The notes: generated by a model not told the origin, from the sequence alone. Shown: positions 1-12,860, counted from the first letter of the stretch. The stretch is 64,000 nucleotides of DNA from Heliocidaris erythrogramma (GCA_025617745.1 CM046858.1:38716350-38780349); one strand, 5' to 3'. Numbers and translations: made by a program.

Positions 1-259
1 GTTCCGTGTCCGATCATGTTACTCACGCTACCGACAGCCGGATGCGGGGGATTAGCTCTGTGTGGTGTTAACGTGAGCTTGAAATCTCTGACTGGTACTG
101 TAGCTACATTGCTATACTTCGTGTGTATAATGTAGGCAGTCATACACCTCAACTTTTTAAAACACCACTGCACAAAAGTCACAAACATTCACTCAAAATC
201 GGCATTTAATTTGCAAAAACCGACCCCAAGATATTCAAGAAATACAATAAATTCAACTC

Positions 260-640
260 ACCAATGTTGGAAAAGATATTTCCAAAAATGAAATCCGTAA
301 TTTACTGTTGATTCTCGCGAAACGAGCTATCGGAGTCATTGTGTACATTTCCTGGTCGCCGCGGGCGCTGACATCTCCCCAAAAGAGTTTTGTCCTCAAA
401 AATTTGGTCCCTATGGCATACACGGAAAAGTTCCGATTTTCTGTGTGCGCGATCGTAAAGATCGATGTGCGCTTGCGATCCCGAGTTTCTTCGTGGACAA
501 AAATTATATTGGCTGATTTTAGTCTAAGACATCTGCAGTTTGTAAACAACACGCGATCGCGAAACAAATCGGCGGGGATTTCTCCGGTTTTGGACACGAT
601 TTTGACTTTGGATTTTGCTGAAAATATCAAGAGTTCTTCC
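260..640. other. CG-richer pocket with overlapping open frames on both strands
   Basis: Bases about 300-560 have many CpG (ctcgcgaaacgagc, cgcgatcg, gatcgatgtgcgc). They are open on the minus strand (253-630, 125 codons) and on the plus strand (308-643, 111 codons). Neither translation resembles a family I know. It could be a promoter region, the edge of another gene, or a 5' non-coding exon of DOP1. Confidence 0.3.
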
Positions 641-807
641 TAATTGCCATTTGATGTAGGAGTGAGATTTTTAAGGGCTGAATTTGAAAGCAAGTATTTA
701 AAATATTTTATTTTTCCCCCCATACCTTTAGTACATGCGACAGAAAATACCAACTATTTTACAGTAATGTACCCGTGAGTGCGCACAGTGTCAGACGTAG
801 GCGTAGC

Positions 808-1090
808 CAGGACTAAAAAGAAATGGGCTATACCTTTTACATCATGAAGCTAGGTGTTTTATTCCGCCAATCTAACTGCGCACGGTTAGCAGGTCATAAA
901 AAATGGGCTGGAAAATCCCTTTTCCGTCGGGTTCTTCACCACTAGCCTCCTAGCCTAGCCAGGATTGGCTTCGTGAATGTAAAAAAAAAAAAAATGGCTA
1001 TACGCCTTCTACATCACGAAGCCAGGCGTTCTTACCCAGCAATCTAACTGCGCACGGGTTAGCAGGACTGGAAAATGCCCTGAAATATCA
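808..1090 (+). repeat. Diverged direct tandem repeat, two units
   Basis: Unit 1 (about 808-920) and unit 2 (about 975-1082) share atggctata, ctacatca(t/c)gaagc, caatctaactgcgcacgg and gttagcagg in the same order. The second unit carries a 14-base A run. Confidence 0.7.
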
Positions 1091-1190
1091 CTTTTCTGAT
1101 AACTCCCACGACCGATAGCTCCTTCACCACAGCGTATCCTCCTAGGAAAACGTTTAGAATTAGAATGTCTTTTTGATCGTACGTATTTTT

Positions 1191-1352
1191 ACAAAAAAAT
1201 CCAAAAAAGATCGTAAGAAATTTCCGAAAACTCGCCAGTGTTTGTGTGTATCCATGCCTCCTCTTGTCATGCAGATAAGGCATGACAATGGATACACACA
1301 AACACTGGTGAGTTTTCGGAAATTTCTTACGATCTTTTTTGGATTTTTTTGT
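1191..1352. repeat. Nearly perfect 65-bp-arm foldback
   Basis: Arms 1191-1255 and 1288-1352 are complementary with a single G-T difference (1234/1309). Inside, 1264-1272 and 1280-1288 form a further 9-bp stem around a 7-nt loop. No terminal TSD was identified. It could be a foldback transposon or a template for a long hairpin RNA. Confidence 0.85.
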
Positions 1353-2766
1353 CATTACAATGTACCTGTAACAGTCCTTTTGTGAGGAAATGTCCTCATT
1401 TTTAGGAAAGTAATATATTTTTTGTTTCCAGACTATGAGACAATATTAATTATTCATTAGATTAGATACATGGTAATGATGTGAATGACTGAAACTTTGT
1501 TCTTTTGTTAAAAAGTTTAATTAAAGTTAATAAAGTAGCATTTTGACTAAACATACTTAAAAGCTACTCTGAATAATTTTAAAGAGTAGATCTAAATGTT
1601 AATAAACTTGACCATGTTAATTATTTAATTGAGAATACAAATTCTCCTTTCCCAAAGTGTGTCAGATAGCTTCTATTTTTTGGATATTCTCTTTTTTTTT
1701 GGTAGGAGGTGGGGGGAAAGTATTCTACATTTATCAGGTAGCTTCAAGTTTTCATATAAACACAAAACAAGTTATCATTTTGATGTTCTCATGGGTGATC
1801 GTCACTAGTACATGTATGCAATTGGGGTAAAGGCCATGGTGCAATAATCCCCCCTACATGTATAAAGTGCAATGATTGCAATGTGGATCAGAACCAACAA
1901 CGTCACAAATCAGAGAATGTGGAAGGAAAAGGCATGGTGGTGTAAACTTACAAACTTATTGTGTGAACTTACTTCACAGACCATCCATATCCTGCTAATG
2001 ATTTATGTAATCTAGCTCCAATAATGAAAAGATGGATGGAGACCCCAGATCTTTGAGTTGTGACAAAATTTCATGGTAATCAAGGTCAGCCATTTAATGG
2101 GTTTTGCATTCATTCCTCCTCCCCCCCCCCCCAAAAAAAAATGGCAACAAAAGTGTGAAATTCTCTATTTGTCCAGAAGATGCCATCACAATTGTAAATA
2201 AAAAATGCAATCAACACACATACATCATGTGTTTATTTTGCCTTACCATTTCATTGATGGAATCACTTGCCCCCCCTACATGTACATAAGCATATTGCAT
2301 TACCGGTATGTCATATCTAATTTTGGCTCTGTAGCACATGAAAATGATCACAAGACGAGATATATGTATTTACTCAGTGATAACAATAGTGTCCCACCAA
2401 GGTATCAAAGTCTAAAGTTTGTCATGAGGGATGGATGGTGAATGGTTGTGATCAATTAGTTCAGATCTGAAGACTTTATTACCTTAATAAGAAAATGTCA
2501 CTAATGCAAATAATGACTGTTTGGATCTTTGTGCTGTACAGCAATCCGTTATAGGATTTGGTACCATTTACTTTGTTCTGTGATACATCTTACATTTGGT
2601 AAATGCATTTTGCTTAAAATAATCCAGTTGAACCTGCTACGAAAGTTTTAAAAGATTACATACATGTACTGTACATGTACATGTATATAGGAAGAATGAG
2701 TGTATCTGCCACTTGTGATGTGCCTGAACATGTAGCCTACATGTACTAACAATACCCTAGTCGATG

Positions 2767-2787
2767 GCGGGGGGGGGGGGGGGGGGG
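2767..2787. repeat. Poly-G run
   Basis: About 20 consecutive G. Similar C or G runs occur at 2121, 13300, 51530 and 55285. Length is uncertain in such runs because of sequencing error. Confidence 0.8.
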
Positions 2788-4175
2788 CAGTCGACCCCCT
2801 AAGTGGTGGGTACATGTATGTGCCGCCGGCAAGAAAAAAGAGAGACTTTGGGACTGTTTTCTCTGTTCTTTTTCTCAACAAGAAAATTATGGTATATGTA
2901 TGCTTTGGAACACAAATTTGAGTGTAAAAATGGGGGTCTTCTGGGCGGCACATAGCCACCGCACACTATATACTGAGTGCCCCCCTTATTTTGAAATCCT
3001 GGCTGAAAACCTGCCCCTCCAAAAATCTTATTTCTATTAGAAAGTACAAAAGAATTAGCTCCCAGGAACAAAAGAGCAAGTTTATTCACTGTTGGCTAGA
3101 GCTTTTCAAGTGATTTCACCAGGACGCTACATGTACAAATGTACATGTTTAGACTACATTCTGGCAATAAATGTTAAACAAAATACACAATGTTTTTACA
3201 GTGTAATACAAATGGCCCTGCAGACGTAAGAGATTGATAATTCTGGTATTTAATAGGGAAGATAGGGCTTTTTCTTATCAGTCATAAAGAGGTTAGATAG
3301 GCCCTTATCAAGTGTTGGATAGGAGGAGTTGCACAACGTATTAAAGATTTGAGGGTGTCTGTTACAAGCTGTTTTGCTACTTGAAACAGTTCACTCAGGC
3401 CATTAATACAGAAATCAAGCACGGCACTGACATGATTCAAACCTTCCATAAGGATTAATCGTCCAGTTGGTTTGTGTTGGTGATTATTAATTACTGCAAT
3501 TGTATGACTTTGTGAAACTATCGTCAATTTCTCATTCAAAGTCATGCGAATGAAGCAGTGTAGTCCTTTTACTAATAAAAGAAGAGGATTTATAGATTTA
3601 CTGTGTGGCATGAAGAACTAAAAGAGGTCTCAAAGGGAATTATTCTTGAGGAATTGAAGATGTTTTCACCTGGCCATCAGTGGAGTGTCAGGAGAAATGA
3701 AGAGTACATGTAAGTTCATAGTCTGAGGCCTAGTCCTACCCATGCCATAATGGTAACTACATGTAGAACTATGAATGTAGTACTGCAGGCCTACATGTAC
3801 ACCTTGAAGACACAAATATTGTTAGTTTTTAAGTAAACATTATTGATAAAATCAAAGTGGTTGAAGTGTGCTTATCTTTCTTGAGCTCCTTGAAAAGAAA
3901 GAAGAATTACTAAATGTTTATAGCAAAAAGGATCATTGTTTACGAACAAAAGGAATCATTTGCATCTTTTAAGTTTCATTATTTATTGAGTTATTTTGAT
4001 ATGTACATGTAACCCCAAACACTTCTGATTTTCATTTTGTCAAAACATATGTACATGTAGTACTTGTGCATAAAATGTAGTCAGGACTTCACGCTATTTT
4101 TTCACACTGGTTCAGGTTGAAATTCTGTATGCATGAAATTTGGGGATCTGGATACATTCGGGGGACCCATCCTTC

Positions 4176-4400
4176 CAATAGACTGCTTTGGTAATGTATG
4201 CATATTTTATGCATACCTTTAAACAAAGGTTGTTCTTGACAACCTGAGTGCTTGCCGGGCATAGCAACAAATAATATATCCAATCTGGATTCCAAGCATT
4301 GAGGCTCATTTATAAAAAGCATGTTCATGTAATAGCTCGTCACTAGGTGCTCAGAGAATATATGTGCAAAAATTTGATACATTACAGAAGCGGTCTATTG
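4176..4400 (+). mobile_element. MITE, family D (CAATAGAC ends)
   Basis: The ends caatagactgctttggtaat and gcggtctattg are inverted repeats. The inside matches 28284-28509, for example ctaggtgctcagagaa and gaggctcattt. Confidence 0.8.
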
Positions 4401-7400
4401 CTTACGATTGATACTAACCTTCCAACCCTAAATGTACATGTAGAGCATACTATAACCAGGGACCTGCTATAACTTGGTATTGACAATTTTTAAAGAGGAT
4501 CAGTAAGTAAGCCTACATGTACATGTATTCACTGTAATTTCCCAAGAGGAAAAGTGCATTGTACTTTTAATAAGAGCTGGAGACCTTGAAAGAAATGGTA
4601 TATGAGGAAATTGCAGAACATTAAATCTGTTTACCCATTATATCTTGAAATCCCTCCTATCTTTAGTATGAATACGTTTAAGTCTCTACTATGCAGTCAA
4701 GGGGCTAAAACTGGTATAAAGAGGAGACCTGGACCCTGTTTCCATTACAAGGGATAGCGCGATCTAGCATATTATTCTAGATCGTGCCACCTCTAACGTG
4801 AGAAAGCGGCAACATCGTTTCGGCGCACTCCACGGCGATCCCAAACCGGACCACCTCTGGGGAGTGGTCCACGAGAGACAGCACGATCTAGAGTGTGCCT
4901 ATAGTATTCACAGTTTACTGTGCAGAGAGTGCTAAGATAGATTGTGCTACCCTCTGTAAATGTGAACCTGTGGCATGCCAGTGGACCTCCATGAACCTCC
5001 ACTTTCCAATCTCGTAATGAGGACGGGGTCCTGCACTGATGCAGGTATCAATGTCCCTTCATGTACATACCAGGGATGTTCTTTTGTTAAGGTGCTTTAG
5101 AGTGGCCACAGCATTCCACAAATCTGCAGTCAAAATATCCTATTTTACAGCTGGGGAAACAAAATGCTTCAATTTTGTGATGTAACTTTGGCAGAAAGAA
5201 GGGGGATTTTTTTTCTGGTCATTTGTACATGTGTTGGTGTATCCAACCACTTGGACTTTAATCAAGTAGGGCAGACTACATGTACCTTCTGCTTTTTAGT
5301 GTGATCTAATTCCAAATTACATACATGTACTGTAGCTGATCAAACCTCAGAGACAAATTATGTTAATAGTGTTTGTGGTGCTACTGTACATGTAGAATCT
5401 CTATTGGAAAGTTCAGACTCTTCTTTTTTTAGCAGAATGATGGTTTCCATTGAGTTTTTTTGTTCTGTAATCTTAAGGCGTTAGTCCTTACATGTAATCC
5501 TGCTTTCATCTGTGAGGAGCATGCAGGGCCGTTTGTGCTTGTGTCTTTCCTGTGAATGGATAGATTGGATCTTCTTCAGTCATTGTTGAAGAGTCAGGAC
5601 TTTGTCAAGGATAAAATACATGTACAATATGTTCATTGTGATGGAAAGGGATTTTCTGCTTTTAAAACTATTTCACAGAGATTCATGTAGCCATCTGTAC
5701 ATGTCTGCTTTCTAAGTTGTTTGGTTTCATTGCATATTTTCTGTTCAACTGTATAACTGGATACATCAAGCATACACTATTGTATGCATGGATGTTCTTC
5801 ACGAGAAGTCAATGAGCTACACTGCTCAAATGGCAAATGGACTTTCATTTTGTTGGACAAATGTTTTAAAGTGCAACTGAAATATGAACGGGTGTTTCCT
5901 GCCATCTAAAAGTCAGTCCGAATGGAGTAGTGTGTCTTTGGTTGCCAGCCAGGAGTGTGGTCTTGATCACATCCATGCAACCTTGCTTCAGACTTCAAAC
6001 CATTTGTTCATTCATACATTCATTCATTTGTTGTGTAGCCAGATTCCAAGTACTGAACTCTTGCCAAGTTTCAAATCAATAACTATTCAGAATTTCAATA
6101 ATTTGTCTAGATTCTATTCAGAAAGTTGACCGGGAGGATCAGTTGATCCTATTGATCAGTGTCACGGCTACTGCTCTCGGCTTCACACGTATGCCAAATA
6201 TGTAGAGCTCTCTGTTCAGTGTAGGACGTCATTACATTGCTTCCTTGGTGATTAAGCAATTCTTAGCGTGTGTTGTAAAAACTAGTATTTACTACATGTA
6301 CCTTTTATACAGGTGTGCAAATAGATACATGTACTTTATTTGACTATATTGAAAGAGACAAGGACTTTTACAATTGTTTGTTCTGATTGCATGAGAAAGT
6401 TAGTCAGAACCGTGGAGTTGGCAACATGTACAAAGGTCTTCAAAAATGGCATGATGAATTCTTAAAAGTAGCTGGGAGGATATGCTTTGCACCTGGAGTT
6501 TTAAGAGAATATCTGCAAGAAGTATTGAGAAACAGTATTTTCTCTAGTAGAGCTAGCGAAGCAAACTCGGACATTGCTTGACAAGTACGGTGCTGATGCT
6601 TGCGGATGTTCCTCAAAATTAATATCCCAGTCTCCCTCTGCAAGAGGTCGATCAGTGCTGTAAAGGAATTGAACTGCAAAGACTCCTCAGATGTAACTAA
6701 TGTGCATGAGTGCATTGATCTTCTTTGGACTTGGAGTCTTCTTTTGTGAGGACGGTGCAGGAATTTTAAGTCCATGTCGTCACTTACATGTATTTGTGCT
6801 TGTAGGCCTACATGTACATGTAGTATCTTCAAAACGTCTGTCTTTGGAAATCTAAGGTCCAAGAAATAAATTTTTGCTGAGGAATCGGTTATCAGAAAGT
6901 TTGTGTAGGCACTTGATTGCCTGGTAGAAGTTTGATGCAGTTGGAATGTGTGTATTTTTTTGGTTCTCTGTGATTCTTTGAAATAAGTGCATACTGCAGA
7001 CTCTGTGAACCTGAAATTTCATTGCTATGCAAGAACTTTCTAACAAAAAAATTTGTATGCCCTCATTCTTTCTTTCAAGCATCTCTGACGTGCCTTACAG
7101 TCGTCATTACTTCAGAGGTTCCAGGTGCCTGATTTTATGCCTGGTTTATACACTGTTAGTAGTTAATCACCATCTACATTGTACATAAAACCTGGTCTGC
7201 ATATTTTTGTATGCACCATAACTTATGTACCAGTGAATATTCATTACTCTATTTAGAATTATTGGCTCCAGCTGATAATGTAAGGATGCATTGGTATTGA
7301 ATTGATGTTGCCTTTGGATGTTTACTTGACTTGTTGGATTAATTAGGATTTACCATGATGAAGCGGAATGAAAGTGCCACGACCATAAAGGAAAAAGTCA

Positions 7401-7594
7401 GGTAATTACAGAATATTGTTTGTGAACGTACAATGTACAATGTATGTGTACATGTACTTCCCAAATACACATTTATACTTTTATTTTTTATTTAGTTATT
7501 TGTATAGTATGTACATGTCTATTTTTTTCATGAAGTGTGTGTGTGTGTGTGATTGGGTTTTTACAGATGTGTATCAATCAGATATGATTATTTA

Positions 7595-7718
7595 TGTCTG
7601 GGACCGACCTTTAACGTCACCATCCGAAAGATGTGACTCAGTCTCGAACCTGGGTCCGCTGAATCAGTTTATAACTTCCACTGGTAGCTGGATTACAGGC
7701 GCACGCCACAACGCCCAG
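7595..7718 (-). mobile_element. Possible 7SL-RNA-related SINE fragment
   Basis: Read on the minus strand, the left end contains gtggcgtgcgcctgtaatcc then agctac. This is strikingly like the 5' Alu domain of 7SL/SRP RNA, in the expected order with a later ccaggttcgagactg resembling the B box. It is followed by a ttcggatggtgacgttaaa module that occurs in other invertebrate SINEs. Short TTATTT-like repeats flank it. I judged the 7SL similarity by eye from memory of the SRP RNA. Confidence 0.5.
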
Positions 7719-8061
7719 TTATTTGCAGTTATTTGCATTGGACTTCTTATTGCAGTTTTGGTGCTGGTGCAAAAATGCATTCTACATGTACATAGAATCT
7801 GTTCCTGATCCGATTTGAAGGGAATCCAACCTTGGTATTAAGTACTAGCAAGTTGCTCTGAAGGAAAGTGAAAACGCAGAATGACAGATGTATGAAAGTG
7901 CTATTGTGATTCAAGTCTGAATGAAAAAGGATTAACAATGTGAAAATCATGAATTTTTAATGAAGCCAATTGGAATTAACAAGGACATGTCATTGGCAGG
8001 TTGTGATAGCACCTTACATGTATGTGCCTTTGTAAAGGTACATGTAAGCATTTACCATTTA

Positions 8062-8472
8062 TTAACCCTTTCAAGACAATTAATTGACCACATTTTGTTA
8101 AATAAAAATTAAATGACTTTTGATTCAGAGCTCTAAAAATATACCAGATGAATGAGTAGAAAGAACACAAATTTCTGCACACATAATGTCCTTTTTTGTT
8201 GCATGATCATTATTGCATTTCTTGCCAGGAATTTTAAAAAATGAGAAGAAGCTTTAAAATCCTTAAATTGGTAATACATAAGTGAAAAATCATAGTTTTC
8301 AAAGACATTGCACCTTATTAGAACCATGTAGCATGAAAATGAAAGCCTTCAATTGTGAATACTTAATCACCATGGAAACCTACAGACAACATCTAAAAAT
8401 ATTGTTGCCAATTTGAAGAACAAAATGTGATCAATTTAGCCCTTAAAATAATTCCTGTCCTGAAAGGGTTAA
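8062..8472 (+). mobile_element. TTAA-flanked MITE, family B copy 1
   Basis: The ends are ttaaccctttcaagaca and tcctgaaagggttaa, inverted repeats bounded by TTAA as in piggyBac-type insertions. The inside has no coding capacity. It shares modules (gattcagagctctaaaa, cctgtcctgaaaggg) with copies at 27641, 42815 and 54833. Confidence 0.8.
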
Positions 8473-9180
8473 AGTAAAATGTGTGTCTCTGAGCCAGGAA
8501 CTATTTTTCGTTGACTTACTGGTACATGTATTCTGCATCTACGTGAGCTCAGTGAGAAACTTTTGAATAGATCCTAGGGTTGGAATGATCGATCGTATTA
8601 CAATATTGGCTATTAAATGATCATATTACATCTGCATTGTATGATGAAAATAATGCTGGGATGTAGTGTATTTTTAAAGGTAATGTAATCTGGAGTTAGC
8701 AATGATGGAAAATATAGTTTCACCAAATGAAACAAAATTTACACTTACCATCAAGATTATATTTTATTTGTTGAACAATTTTTGTAAAATTTGTGTAGCT
8801 GAGTGAGTAATGAGCAAAGCCTGTACGGCATCCGCGTCCATGAAAACGAGTAAAGAGGGTTGTTTTTTCACCACCAGACGGGTAACCCGGGGATCTCGTT
8901 TAGGGTATCAAAAACAGGAAAATTCTGAAAAAAGGGTATCAAATTCACTAGAAGTGGTGATAAAAGATCCTCGAAAAGGGTACATATTTGCAGAAAGAAG
9001 TGAATTTTGGTGAAATTCAGTGAATGTGATTTCCAGGAGGTTTTTGTTCATATGTTTATATTTGGGTGATCCAGACGACCGATCAAGAAGTAAAACATCA
9101 CATGCACATGTCATGTGATAAACAATGTAGAATGTAGAATTACTATCAGGATATTGCTCTTAAAAGGGAATCTTGAGTTA

Positions 9181-9270
9181 TGGGAAAGGTGAAAAATAAT
9201 TTGTGAGCTTTCTCATTCCATTTACATGTCAGTTATAGTAGAAACATCCCCTGAAAAGGAAAATATTCCA
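9181..9270 (+). repeat. Partial dispersed repeat, family A
   Basis: It contains gggaaaggtgaaaaataatt, gtgagctttctcattcc and catcccctgaaaagg, the 5' part of family A. It is cut short by the palindrome at 9262. Confidence 0.6.
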
Positions 9271-9336
9271 CTCGTTAGGGCCAATATTGCACTCATCTTC
9301 GATTCGTGCAATATTGGCCCTAACTCGTGCAATATT
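9262..9336. repeat. Long palindrome with 19-bp perfect inner arms
   Basis: gttagggccaatattgcac at 9274-9292 is exactly complementary to 9306-9324. The arms extend imperfectly to 9262 and 9336, giving about 31-bp arms around a 13-nt loop. Confidence 0.8.
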
Positions 9337-10499
9337 CTCTGGTATCCCATTCAGAGCCATCCAATATAATTTATGTAGAATGCAGTGAAGCTTCATACTG
9401 TGTAGTGAACTACATGTACATTGTAGGTTACAATGTAATGTACCTGATCTTGCAACAGTGACTCTAGTACAAAGTTGTTGAACTTCATGTCCATAGAGAA
9501 TAGACAAGTTCGTAGTTCGCACATGTCCCGGAATGACCCCAAGCATCCACAGATATTTTAAACATGGAGGGTCCCCTTTTTGTGCACTGTAGATAAATCA
9601 CCCTGGGAGTGATGGAGGTGCCTCATGAATAACTTTTGTTTCCTTTTTTAAAAAGAATACTTCACCTGGATATCATGGAATGCACCACTGAGGCATAAAT
9701 GAATAATTATTACATGACATTCATGAGCATATATATCAAGTATTCGTGTCAGGGTTTTTTTATAATTTGTCACAGATGACCTTTATCTGCTCATGCTCAG
9801 ATTGCATCTACCAACTGGCTTATTTTGTAGACCTGTCCAACTCCATATCCAAGGTCAGTTTCCTGACTGACTGACTGACTGACTAGCCTTTTTTTTTAGT
9901 TCTTGGGAATATTTGGCCTACTTGGTGGCAAATTTAGTCCAACACCCACATCTCCCATTCAAAAAGGTCTACATGTACATGGAGGAATGCCCCCCCCCAC
10001 CCCAGCATTACCAGTCTTTTGAGAATCGGATTAAAGCTTAGAGAGCAAAATGAAGAAAAATAGAAGATGCTTTGAGTACTGGATCTCTGCAACAGAGCAT
10101 AACAGTTTCATTTCAGGATTAATGATTAGCCACATATCAAACAATATTCTTCGCTATAAACCCTGGTCGTAGAGTACATGTACATCTACATGTAGCTTCT
10201 AACTTACAGTACAACTGTAGATGGTTTTCCAAAATATAATCTGTGTTCAATGTACATTAAGAACAAAACAAAATAACGTTCCCTTGGGTGATTTGCATCA
10301 AACTTGACAGTGAGCCTCCGTAATTGAACCATCCCCCATGAAGACAAATTCTCTTTTGTGTTTGTGCGTTGTTATGGGCAATATCATTGTTAATGATTAT
10401 TCAATAAGAGACAGTAAGACCCAGTGGGAGAGAAATAATAATGATAATAATAATAGCCGTTTTTTAAATAGCGCCTTACCAGTTACAATGGAACTGATA

Positions 10500-10660
10500 A
10501 ATAAGAGAGAGAGAGAGAGAGATAGAGAAACAGACTGAAAGGAGGGAAGGAGAGGGAATAAGGAAGGTACATGTAGGGGACAGATATACAATTATGTAAT
10601 GGAGGGGAAGAGAGGTAGAGAAGGGGAGAGAAAAGAAGAGAGAGAGAGAGAGAGAGGTGA
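10500..10660 (+). repeat. GA-rich simple repeats
   Basis: (GA)n runs at about 10504-10522 and 10638-10656 with purine-rich DNA between them. A TTATTA/AATAAT-type stretch precedes at 10434. Confidence 0.8.
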
Positions 10661-10696
10661 GGGACAAAAAAATTAGAGCTAACAGACAAAATATGT

Positions 10697-10756
10697 AGTG
10701 AGGTCTCCTTTTTTTTCCACACGTAGTCAGGTCTCCTTTTTTTTCCACACGTAGTC
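10697..10756 (+). repeat. Tandem duplication of a 30-bp unit
   Basis: The unit aggtctcctttttttt plus ccacacgtagtc occurs twice in a row. Confidence 0.8.
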
Positions 10757-11939
10757 AAATTGATGATCACGTGTAGACAGTTTATGGGCAACCATCGCAT
10801 CGTTCAAGTTCTAGCATTCTCAGGGTTTATAAACAATATGCCTCACGCCCACCATTAGTCATGTGCCTTTCAATTGTGTACAGTCGGTAAATTATGTTGC
10901 AGATTAGTACATCCACTACAGGTGCAGTGCAACATATACAATGTCTATTATTAGTCATCATTGTCATTATGTACCTTTCAATGCACATTGTATTGTACAG
11001 TCAATACCGGTAAATGTTAACATTTTTTACGAAATCCACTGTGCAATGCAACATGTTTCCAGCTGATATACAATGTATGAAGCACTGCAGCTGCATAAAA
11101 AAAGGAACCCTCATAAGTAATGCTTGTTTATGTTTGTAATACAAACCTAAAACTTAACTGCTGGTACATGGTGTGCTTATACATTTAGTTTTGTGGCAAG
11201 GTCATTACATGTACATCCTGAAGCAACTTTTGGGGAGCGTGAGTAGGAAAGAAATACTTTCATGATATACGTACATGGAGAACCAAAGTTGAGCGTTATT
11301 CATATAAAGGAAGGGAATTGATACCCAAATGGATACCAATAGACAAAATATGTAAGTCGAAGGAATTATCATTTTTGTTTCTCTGGAAGTTGACATCCTT
11401 TTGCGCAATTCAAATTTCTGATTTATAAATTTTGTATGCATGTACATGTATGCTTTGAAGGTTTGATAGTATTTACATGCAAGCAGTTGACTTGTAGGAC
11501 CCTGGCATGGACAGATTAAAGATCAGTAATTGTGTCAATATTAGCTAATTACAATGCATCATTTTTCTAAATATTAACTATCATCATGGCTTGTGGCTAA
11601 AAACCCAGACTGGACTTGTAGGGGTTTTGTATGTAGGCACAAACCCCTACAATTAGTCTTAATGGTTCATGCATCATATGAAGTCTCTGTTCTGTAGACT
11701 ACATGTACATGTACATTGCACATTAATATGTAACATATATAGCCCTCTTGACATGACCATTGTGAGCTTTATTTTAATCTTAAATACATGTAATATTTAC
11801 AATATACATAACTACATGTATGTATGCATTATTTTTTAATGAAAAAGTCAAAGTAGAGTCTGTGCTTTTAGACTACTTTACACACCTGGCAGCATTTTAA
11901 TTTTTAAAAATATTTTACATGTACCAGTGTGTCGAGATA

Positions 11940-12058
11940 TTATTATTAACCAACAATCTCTGGGTGCCTTCAAAAAGCTCCTCAAAACTCACTTATTCCG
12001 TTAATATCATTGTAAAGCGCATTTGAACATAATATATGGAAAATGCGCTATATAAATA

Positions 12059-12091
<33 letters not shown>
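11940..12091 (+). mobile_element. 3' end of an L2/CR1-like LINE with ATT tail
   Basis: It encodes NQQSLGAFKKLLKTHLFR before a stop, then a short 3' UTR with gcgctatataaatac and a (TTA)n tail. The sequence from accaacaatctctgg onward matches the copy at 20530. Confidence 0.75.
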
Positions 12092-12092
<1 letters not shown>

Positions 12093-12650
12093 TAATGTAC
12101 ACCTTGTTAATTGTTCTGCTATAGATATTACTGGAATATTGTTTTTGAGGAAGTGCTCTTAATTTATGTTGAGAAAAACAAACTGAATTATTTACTGCCT
12201 TTAAATGCCTGTAGATCAGAGTCTGAGAATATAGACTACATGTGCAGGTGGTAGAAAATGATGACATGTCTTTCCGATGATGTCTTGATGTGTCATCATA
12301 TCACTGTCATCATACTTCCTTACAATATCTAAAGATGTTCCCTCAAGTTAAAAACTTCCCTGCAGAGTGATGCCTAATATTAGTCTACAGTCTCAGACAC
12401 TGTTGAATGCAATACACATATATGGAAGTTTCAGTGTTAAATTACATGGGAGTGGCAAATACGACCCCCCCCCCCCTTCAAAAAAAAAAGGCACTTGGAA
12501 AACTAAAAAACAAAATGATAGTATTTTAGCAGAATTTCTGCCACCGAAATGTGCCCCACCAAAATCTGAATGGTGGGCCACTATGAACAAAAAGGTAGAT
12601 TTTCTTGGTCATGAATATTCTGGAATTAACGATGGCTTTTAAGAATTTCT

Positions 12651-12860
12651 TGAGGTGTTGTGGTCTAGTTGATAAATCCCAAGACTGTGAACCACAAGGT
12701 ACAGGGTTCAAATCCCTGGCCCAGCACTAGAGTCTTTTGGCAAGACATTAATCTACATTTGCCACCCCCTTATCCAAGGTGAGGTGCATGTACAATGTAG
12801 ATTCCTTGGAATGCTAGAGCGCCGTAAGAGCAGAGTAATAATTGTGGAGCGCCAGGAGTG
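12651..12860 (+). mobile_element. tRNA-derived SINE, older copy
   Basis: It has the head ggtgttgtggtctagttg, a B-box-like gggttcaaatccc and the shared body ttttggcaagacattaatct. It ends with agcgccgtaagag and an ATAATTG-like degraded tail. It is the same general family as the SINE at 18154 but more diverged. Confidence 0.75.

Larger units (their letters stand above)
1360..7590. other. Upstream non-coding DNA, mostly featureless
   Basis: Apart from the family D MITE at 4176 and a CG-rich, palindrome-bearing patch at 4750-4990 (gcgcgatctag paired with ctagatcgtgc), I see only AT-rich DNA, homopolymer runs and TACATGTA palindromes. Open frames of 60-140 codons occur on both strands, but none resembles a known protein. 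Confidence 0.5.

Noticed and set aside
61..80. Possible splice donor gttaac|gtgagc of a 5' non-coding DOP1 exon at the window edge
   Set aside because: A single donor-like hexamer without transcript support is not enough to call an exon 14 kb upstream.
3282..3611. 109-codon minus-strand open frame with a helical-looking composition
   Set aside because: No family recognised, no splice or start context, and length is within what AT-rich DNA gives by chance. Kept out of the gene list.
6440..6862. 140-codon minus-strand open frame
   Set aside because: Not recognisable, and biased by TACATGTA-derived codons; no supporting context.
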